Origin: Kingella oralis
GTDB lineage: Bacteria; Pseudomonadota; Gammaproteobacteria; Burkholderiales; Neisseriaceae
Direction of reading: 5' to 3'
NCBI GenBank assembly: GCA_905373195.1
Contig: CAJPSG010000023.1
Coordinates: forward strand, 1-8,633
DNA length: 8,633 nt
Shown here: piece by piece, positions 5,339 to 8,633 of the stretch
Numbering within the stretch: the stretch's first letter is position 1
Layout: the number at the start of each line of letters is the position of its first letter
Notes under the pieces: generated by a model
Database searches by the model: none
The model's input: the letters and a program-made list of their open reading frames with translations, nothing else
Told to the model about the DNA's origin: nothing
Program-made: the position numbers and the translations under genes

Positions 5339-6039
5339 TGCACGGTCTCCTTATCGGTGCGCCAACTGGTTACGGTAAAGCCCAATGGGTTAATTAGGCG
5401 GGCTTCGTCTGATAGGGCTTCGTCGCGGTATTCGTAGGTGATGGTGGCGACGTAGCGTTGTGGCTCAATCACTTGTTTATCGGCGGTAAGCGGAATCATG
5501 GTTTTTTCATAACGCACTTGTGCAGTTTTACCAATGAAGCTGATGGATAGAATTTTGATGTTGATGCGGAATTTATCGGTTAAGACTTTATGTGGCGCGT
5601 TGGGGCTGTCTTTGTAGAGCCGAACCAACTCGGTTTGCAATGCCCCATCTGACATCAACGCCGTCGCATCAAACGTATCTTGCACCGAATACCAATCATA
5701 GCCTTCGCGGTATTTCACATACGCCGATAAGTTGGCTTTATCAATCACTTCACCATAGCTTTGCTGCTGATTTTTAATCATGGTTACAATATCGGTTGCG
5801 CCCGTGTTGTTGTCCACGCGCACCAAAAAGGGCACAACGGTTTTAAGCAGGGTTAAACCCGCCACCGCGCCCACAGCAATGCCTGTAATCAACAGGCACA
5901 CGCCGCAGATGCGCCAAGCAATTTTGGTGTTTTTGCGCACGCGCTCAATTTCGGATGATTCAAAAATACGCGCAGCTTCAATAAATTTGAGTGGCGTTTT
6001 CAGTTTGGTTTGAGTGTTGGAAGGAGAAGTTTGGCTCAT
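5335..6039 (-). CDS. virB8: VirB8 T4SS inner-membrane assembly factor
   Basis: A 234-residue VirB8-family bitopic protein that nucleates the T4SS inner-membrane complex and contacts VirB9 and VirB10. Residues 1-40 are cytoplasmic, 43-66 form the single transmembrane helix (CGVCLLITGIAVGAVAGL), and about 67-230 are the periplasmic NTF2-like domain. Family signatures are VVPFLVRVDNNTG at 68-80, YVKYREGYDW at 107-116 and NPLGFTVTSW at 217-226. Length is normal for the family. The start ATG lies 5 nt after the stop of the small lipoprotein gene, with only a weak ribosome site, so coupling to it is likely. The stop codon overlaps the virB9 start. Confidence 0.97.
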   Translation of the reverse strand: MSQTSPSNTQTKLKTPLKFIEAARIFESSEIERVRKNTKIAWRICGVCLLITGIAVGAVAGLTLLKTVVPFLVRVDNNTGATDIVTMIKNQQQSYGEVIDKANLSAYVKYREGYDWYSVQDTFDATALMSDGALQTELVRLYKDSPNAPHKVLTDKFRINIKILSISFIGKTAQVRYEKTMIPLTADKQVIEPQRYVATITYEYRDEALSDEARLINPLGFTVTSWRTDKETVQ

Positions 6040-6044
6040 GATGA

Positions 6045-6200
6045 TTATTCTGCGGTTGAGGTTGAATGAGATGCGGATTGAGAAGCAGGCACGTTAATGG
6101 GAAAAGGCGTGCCATACGGTTTGGGCGGGTTATGGGAACAGGCAGATAGCCAAAAAGCCGCCGCCAAGGCAGCAAAACAATATTGGGAATGTTTGAACAT
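6045..6200 (-). CDS. virB7: Small lipoprotein, VirB7 of the T4SS core
   Basis: A 51-residue lipoprotein gene, MFKHSQYCFAALAAAFWLSAC at its start. The lipobox LSAC (18-21) puts the acylated Cys at 21 after a short hydrophobic signal. The mature part is Pro-rich (NPPKPYGTPFPINVP, 24-38), as in VirB7 proteins, followed by a Ser/Thr/Ala tail. VirB7 is anchored in the outer membrane and stabilises VirB9. The ATG at 6200 has an AAAGAA ribosome site; TAA is at 6047-6045, 5 nt before virB8. Position immediately before virB8-virB9-virB10 is the classic virB7 place. Sequence in such short proteins is weakly conserved, so the name rests on lipobox, proline motif and position. Confidence 0.88.
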   Translation of the reverse strand: MFKHSQYCFAALAAAFWLSACSHNPPKPYGTPFPINVPASQSASHSTSTAE

Positions 6201-6221
6201 GATTTTTCTTTCAAAAAATAA

Positions 6222-6247
6222 AACGCCTTGTGGTGAAACAAGGCGTT
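6222..6247 (-). terminator. Intrinsic terminator between the 136-residue gene and virB7
   Basis: AACGCCTTGT (6222-6231) pairs with ACAAGGCGTT (6238-6247), a 10-bp stem with a 6-nt loop. On the minus strand it is followed by TTATTTTTTG. It starts 25 nt after the preceding stop codon and lies only 22 nt before the virB7 start. Full termination here would split the virB operon. Confidence 0.88.
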
Positions 6248-6271
6248 AGGTTTAAAACAAACGGAAGCACT

Positions 6272-6682
6272 CTATCGGCGACTAAATAACGCCATCAAAA
6301 AGGTAACGGTGGCAATCAGCATCATCAGCAACAATGTAACTGGCCACGCAAACCACCAAAAAATAATATGGAACAAGAAAAAACTGCCCACATTTTCCAA
6401 GGTATCATGGAAAGGGTGAAATTCCATATTCAAGCCTTCGGTAAAATAGGCGGTAATCAATAAGCCTGTGATAAATTGAACAATCGTAGCCGAAAGAAAA
6501 AAAGCCGCGAAAGCCACATCGGATGGATGGGCAATCCAGCGATTAAGCACATGGTAGCGCAGATATTCCGAAACAAAATAAGTCGCTCCCCAAGATAATG
6601 CGAAGGCGGCAATCAACACAACCCAGCACCACCAAAACGCCAAATTTCCTTCTGAATCTCTAACCAGTCTTCCTAAATCCAT
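6272..6682 (-). CDS. Unrecognised polytopic inner-membrane protein
   Basis: I do not recognise this 136-residue protein. The ATG at 6682 has AAGGAG (6694-6689) 6 nt upstream; the frame can be read further back but would overlap virB6. Hydrophobic segments lie at about 14-37 (rich in Trp/Ala), 56-79 and 97-131 (probably two helices, with FWWFAWPVTLLLMM at its centre), giving three or four membrane spans. Short charged loops include EGLNMEFHPFHDTLE (82-96), and the end is a basic SRR. It lies 41 nt after virB6 and before virB7, so it is likely an accessory inner-membrane part of the secretion system or an entry-exclusion-type protein; neither is shown by the sequence. Confidence 0.85.
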   Translation of the reverse strand: MDLGRLVRDSEGNLAFWWCWVVLIAAFALSWGATYFVSEYLRYHVLNRWIAHPSDVAFAAFFLSATIVQFITGLLITAYFTEGLNMEFHPFHDTLENVGSFFLFHIIFWWFAWPVTLLLMMLIATVTFLMALFSRR

Positions 6683-6723
6683 GTTGCGCTCCTTGATTGA
6701 TGATGTGTGGCATTTTAACCGAT

Positions 6724-7701
6724 TTAGCCTTTTATTGAACCGCCACGCCCCCGCCATCGTCTCCACACACCGGCAGCACCTCTACCCGCCATTCTCATAG
6801 AGGATTTTGCTGCGCCAGCCGCTTGACGACCCGCCAAACCCGGTAAGCCCGCCCCTGCACCTTCTAGGCTTGCGCCGCCTGTTAATGCGGTTGCCATCGC
6901 TGGAACTTTCCATGCGGCCAAGACAAACAAAATCGTCATAGCCGTAAAGAGAATGATTAAGCCCAAAGCCACACCGATTGCTTCCATATTGCTTGCCTGT
7001 GTGATGGCCATTTTGGCATTGTCTATGTGTTCTTTGAATGTTTGGATTTCAATGCCCGCTAAAACGGACAACAAGCCTATGGTTAAAATGCTGTTTAGGC
7101 ATTGCCCTATCCAGTTCATGCCGTATTGCCGCGTGCTGGGAAACAGCATTGAGCCGATAAACATTGGACCGACCATCAAATTGAGTGCCAATACAATTTT
7201 GGCAATCACCCAATAAGCGAAGATGACTGAAAGTAAGACGCTGGTGCAAAAACGCAACCAGCCTTCAATCGCCCATAAGGCGAGGATATTACCTGCATCC
7301 GTTATATCTAAATCCATGCGTGCTAGGTTTAATTGTGCACCAATCACATCCATAGTGAGGGCGGCACTATCAAACATTTTTATATCCACACTTTTACCAA
7401 AGGCTTGGGACAGGGTTTCAGGCATATTGTAGATAATTTGGGCGAGCGAATTGTATTGAGACGCATTAAAGGCAAAGGCAATAATGATTAACCAAGCTAT
7501 TATGCGCTTACTTAAATCAATAATGTTCTCATCTAATCCCCTGTTGTATGCGTTTAGCGCGATAATCACAACGTATAAGCAAAAACCCGATGCAAACAAG
7601 GGGGAAATATTGGCAATAAATGTGCCGATATTGTTAAACAGCTCCGTGCCAAATTTCACCACAAAGGTATCAGTTAAATCTTGAAAAACAGAAGAAACCA
7701 T
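6724..7701 (-). CDS. virB6: VirB6 T4SS inner-membrane channel protein
   Basis: A 325-residue VirB6/TrbL-family polytopic protein, part of the inner-membrane translocation channel. Hydrophobic helices are at about 28-50, 65-80, 152-174, 175-190, 203-218 and 241-263. LALNLMVGPMFIG (171-183) followed by FPSTRQYGMNWIGQCLNS (187-204) matches the conserved region of the family. The large loop between helices two and three (about 81-140) is the periplasmic loop in known members. The C-terminal tail 275-325 is Gly/Ala-rich and ends in a very basic RGRGG stretch, presumably cytoplasmic. ATG 7701 has AAAGG 8 nt upstream and is preferred over the in-frame TTG at 7719, which falls beside the upstream terminator. 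Confidence 0.94.
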   Translation of the reverse strand: MVSSVFQDLTDTFVVKFGTELFNNIGTFIANISPLFASGFCLYVVIIALNAYNRGLDENIIDLSKRIIAWLIIIAFAFNASQYNSLAQIIYNMPETLSQAFGKSVDIKMFDSAALTMDVIGAQLNLARMDLDITDAGNILALWAIEGWLRFCTSVLLSVIFAYWVIAKIVLALNLMVGPMFIGSMLFPSTRQYGMNWIGQCLNSILTIGLLSVLAGIEIQTFKEHIDNAKMAITQASNMEAIGVALGLIILFTAMTILFVLAAWKVPAMATALTGGASLEGAGAGLPGLAGRQAAGAAKSSMRMAGRGAAGVWRRWRGRGGSIKG

Positions 7702-7722
7702 GGTTTGCCTTTCTTGCAAAAA

Positions 7723-7742
7723 AGCCCCGCTTTCACGGGGCT
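7723..7742 (-). terminator. Intrinsic terminator between virB5 and virB6
   Basis: AGCCCCG (7723-7729) pairs with CGGGGCT (7736-7742), a 7-bp GC-rich stem with a 6-nt loop. On the minus strand it is followed at once by TTTTTTGC. It starts 7 nt after the virB5 stop and ends 21 nt before the virB6 start. Confidence 0.9.
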
Positions 7743-7749
7743 GTATGTT

Positions 7750-8394
7750 TTAGCAGCCGCGTGCTTCCACGCCTGCTTGTTTGGCAATGCCGCAGTGCAT
7801 CGCATTGCGTGCTTGCTCGCGTTGGGCTTCTTTTTGCATTTCCACCATTTTCAACATATTGGTTACGTTGGCTTGGTTTTGCGCGATGATGCCGTTTTCA
7901 ATCGCAATGCGGTTAGCCAAGTCGGCAGCAGCTTTGGCATCTTTGGTTTTATTGACTTCGCCTATCATTCTTTCAAGATTATCAAGGCGGTTTTTAGAGT
8001 CTTTCGCTGCTTTGCTCATCATCTCAAACTGCTGCTCCATGGTTTTTTTGAAATTATTGGGGTCATAATTCTTGGCGGCAGTGAGATTTTTGGTGTCTTG
8101 TTTGGCAAAGTTGGAATAAAACTCTTTCCATTCGCTGTCAAACGCATCTTTCACTTGGGATTTAATGCCACCATAGTTGTTTTGGCTGGTCAAGGCTTTC
8201 ACTTGATTTTTGAGCTGCTTAATGGATTCAGCCAGTTTTTCAACTTGCTGTCTGCCGTGCTCTACCTGTTGAAGGGCTTGCGTCAACACGGGAATATCGG
8301 TGGTCGGAATGCCGCCTGCCCATGCGCTGCCGCTCATCAGGCAGCCTGAAATCAAAGCGGCGCAAAGGGTTTTACGGATTAAGTTTGGTTTCAT
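7750..8394 (-). CDS. virB5: VirB5 minor pilin / pilus-tip protein of the T4SS
   Basis: A 214-residue exported protein that fits VirB5/TraC, the minor pilus subunit involved in cell contact. The signal peptide is 1-26 (basic n-region, hydrophobic core, SAWA then GG), so signal peptidase I cleavage after A26 is likely. The mature protein is almost wholly helical and polar, with long heptad-like stretches (about 36-70 and 120-200, for example VEKLAESIKQLKNQVKAL), as in TraC of pKM101. C201 and C214 near the end could form a disulfide. The ATG at 8394 has GGAGT (8405-8401) 6 nt upstream. A DUS copy within the signal peptide encodes ISGCL (15-19), which also looks like a lipobox. Position directly before virB6 supports the name. 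Confidence 0.92.
   Translation of the reverse strand: MKPNLIRKTLCAALISGCLMSGSAWAGGIPTTDIPVLTQALQQVEHGRQQVEKLAESIKQLKNQVKALTSQNNYGGIKSQVKDAFDSEWKEFYSNFAKQDTKNLTAAKNYDPNNFKKTMEQQFEMMSKAAKDSKNRLDNLERMIGEVNKTKDAKAAADLANRIAIENGIIAQNQANVTNMLKMVEMQKEAQREQARNAMHCGIAKQAGVEARGC
8339..8350 (+). repeat. Exact DUS 12-mer inside the virB5 signal peptide coding region
   Basis: AGGCAGCCTGAA on the plus strand. The gene reads the complement, so it encodes Ser-Gly-Cys with flanking Ile and Leu (residues 15-19) in the hydrophobic core of the signal peptide. Confidence 0.85.
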
Positions 8395-8412
8395 GGTAAT
8401 ACTCCAAAAAAT

Positions 8413-8426
8413 GCCGCAGATGCGGC
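8413..8426 (-). promoter_or_regulatory. Leader hairpin overlapping the virB5 ribosome-site region
   Basis: GCCGCA (8413-8418) and TGCGGC (8421-8426) form a short palindromic hairpin. On the minus strand it is followed by ATTTTTTGGAGT, so the U tract of a terminator-like structure runs straight into the virB5 Shine-Dalgarno GGAG. It could be a weak terminator, an attenuator or an RNA stability element; no regulator is visible. Confidence 0.45.
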
Positions 8427-8437
8427 GAACAAAAAAA

Positions 8438-8458
8438 CCGCCTTAACCAACAAGGCGG
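8438..8458 (-). terminator. Intrinsic terminator upstream of virB5
   Basis: CCGCCTT (8438-8444) pairs with AAGGCGG (8452-8458), a 7-bp stem with a 7-nt loop. On the minus strand it is followed by seven Ts. It comes 19 nt after the stop codon at 8478 and presumably ends the upstream transcript. Confidence 0.88.
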
Positions 8459-8477
8459 CAGTGGTGGAAAAGGTGAT

Positions 8478-8633
8478 TTAGAGACGGCTGGTTTTGAGTT
8501 CCAGCTTGGAAACATCGTATTTTTCAGCGCAGGATGGGATAGTGGTTAGGGTTGTCCACTCATTAGGGCTAATTATCGTAGGTGATGTCCTAAAAAGTAT
8601 GCTGCCTATTTTTTAATCATCACACGCAACCAT
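8478..8633 (-). pseudogene. Possible broken or partial reading frame at the right edge
   Basis: In the frame ending at TAA 8480-8478, 44 codons stay open, ending with KYDVSKLELKTSRL, which looks protein-like. There is no ATG, GTG or TTG in this stretch. Further upstream in the same frame is TAA (8615-8613), preceded by MVACDD at the window edge, whose VAC is lipobox-like. One reading is a small lipoprotein gene interrupted by a stop; another is two unrelated pieces, with non-coding DNA between. A terminator follows the last stop, which suggests a transcript does end here. I do not recognise the product. Confidence 0.3.

Noticed and set aside
5978..6241. Alternative 87-codon minus-strand frame over virB7 and the virB8 start
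   Set aside because: It overlaps virB8 in another frame. The 51-codon frame with a lipobox, proline-rich mature part and tight spacing to virB8 is much better supported.
7681..8349. Long plus-strand open frame of 222 codons
   Set aside because: It lies wholly antisense to virB5, whose signal peptide, family fit, ribosome site and operon position are clear. The plus-strand frame is a composition shadow.
1..8633. tRNA, rRNA, origin of transfer or relaxase
   Set aside because: I looked for cloverleaf-like segments, rRNA blocks, and relaxase or VirD4 motifs and saw none. The window is almost entirely protein-coding.

Overview
The window reads as one strand of a VirB-type type IV secretion (T4SS) operon from a member of the Neisseriaceae. 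The taxon clue is the 12-mer AGGCAGCCTGAA. It occurs nine times exactly on one strand or the other, with several one-mismatch copies. I recall it as the DNA uptake sequence (DUS) dialect of Kingella-type species. The protein sequences fit, but genus-level placement is inference. I cannot tell whether this is a plasmid, an integrated conjugative element or a chromosomal island.

Every gene I accept lies on the minus strand, so transcription runs from high to low coordinates. In that direction the order is: the tail of an unrecognised or broken reading frame (8633-8478); virB5 minor pilin (8394-7750); virB6 inner-membrane channel protein (7701-6724); an unrecognised 136-residue membrane protein (6682-6272); a 51-residue lipoprotein that fits virB7 (6200-6045); virB8 (6039-5335); virB9 (5338-4451); virB10 (4429-3074); a two-gene module whose second gene is a YafO-like mRNA interferase toxin (2980-2109); virB11 ATPase (2038-878); an exported staphylococcal-nuclease-family protein (804-277); and the start of an unrecognised gene running off the left edge (194-1). 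virB1-virB4 and virD4 are not in the window; virB1-4 would be expected beyond the right edge.

Together VirB7, VirB9 and VirB10 form the outer-membrane core. VirB8 and VirB6 form the inner-membrane scaffold and channel. VirB5 is the pilus-tip subunit and VirB11 is the cytoplasmic hexameric ATPase. Nothing in the window shows whether the system moves DNA or protein.

Three things stand out. First, virB10 and virB11 are separated by an AT-rich toxin-antitoxin module bracketed by inverted DUS pairs. Its toxin is YafO-like, but its partner is a longer helical protein that resembles YafN only at its extreme C-terminus. Second, DUS copies lie inside the coding sequence of five genes: in virB9, virB10 and virB11 all are read in the same frame (RQPE/MQPE/TQPE); in virB5 the copy forms part of the signal peptide and creates a lipobox-like ISGC. 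Third, the operon is punctuated by terminator-like hairpins after virB5, the 136-residue gene, virB10, the toxin, virB11 and the nuclease.
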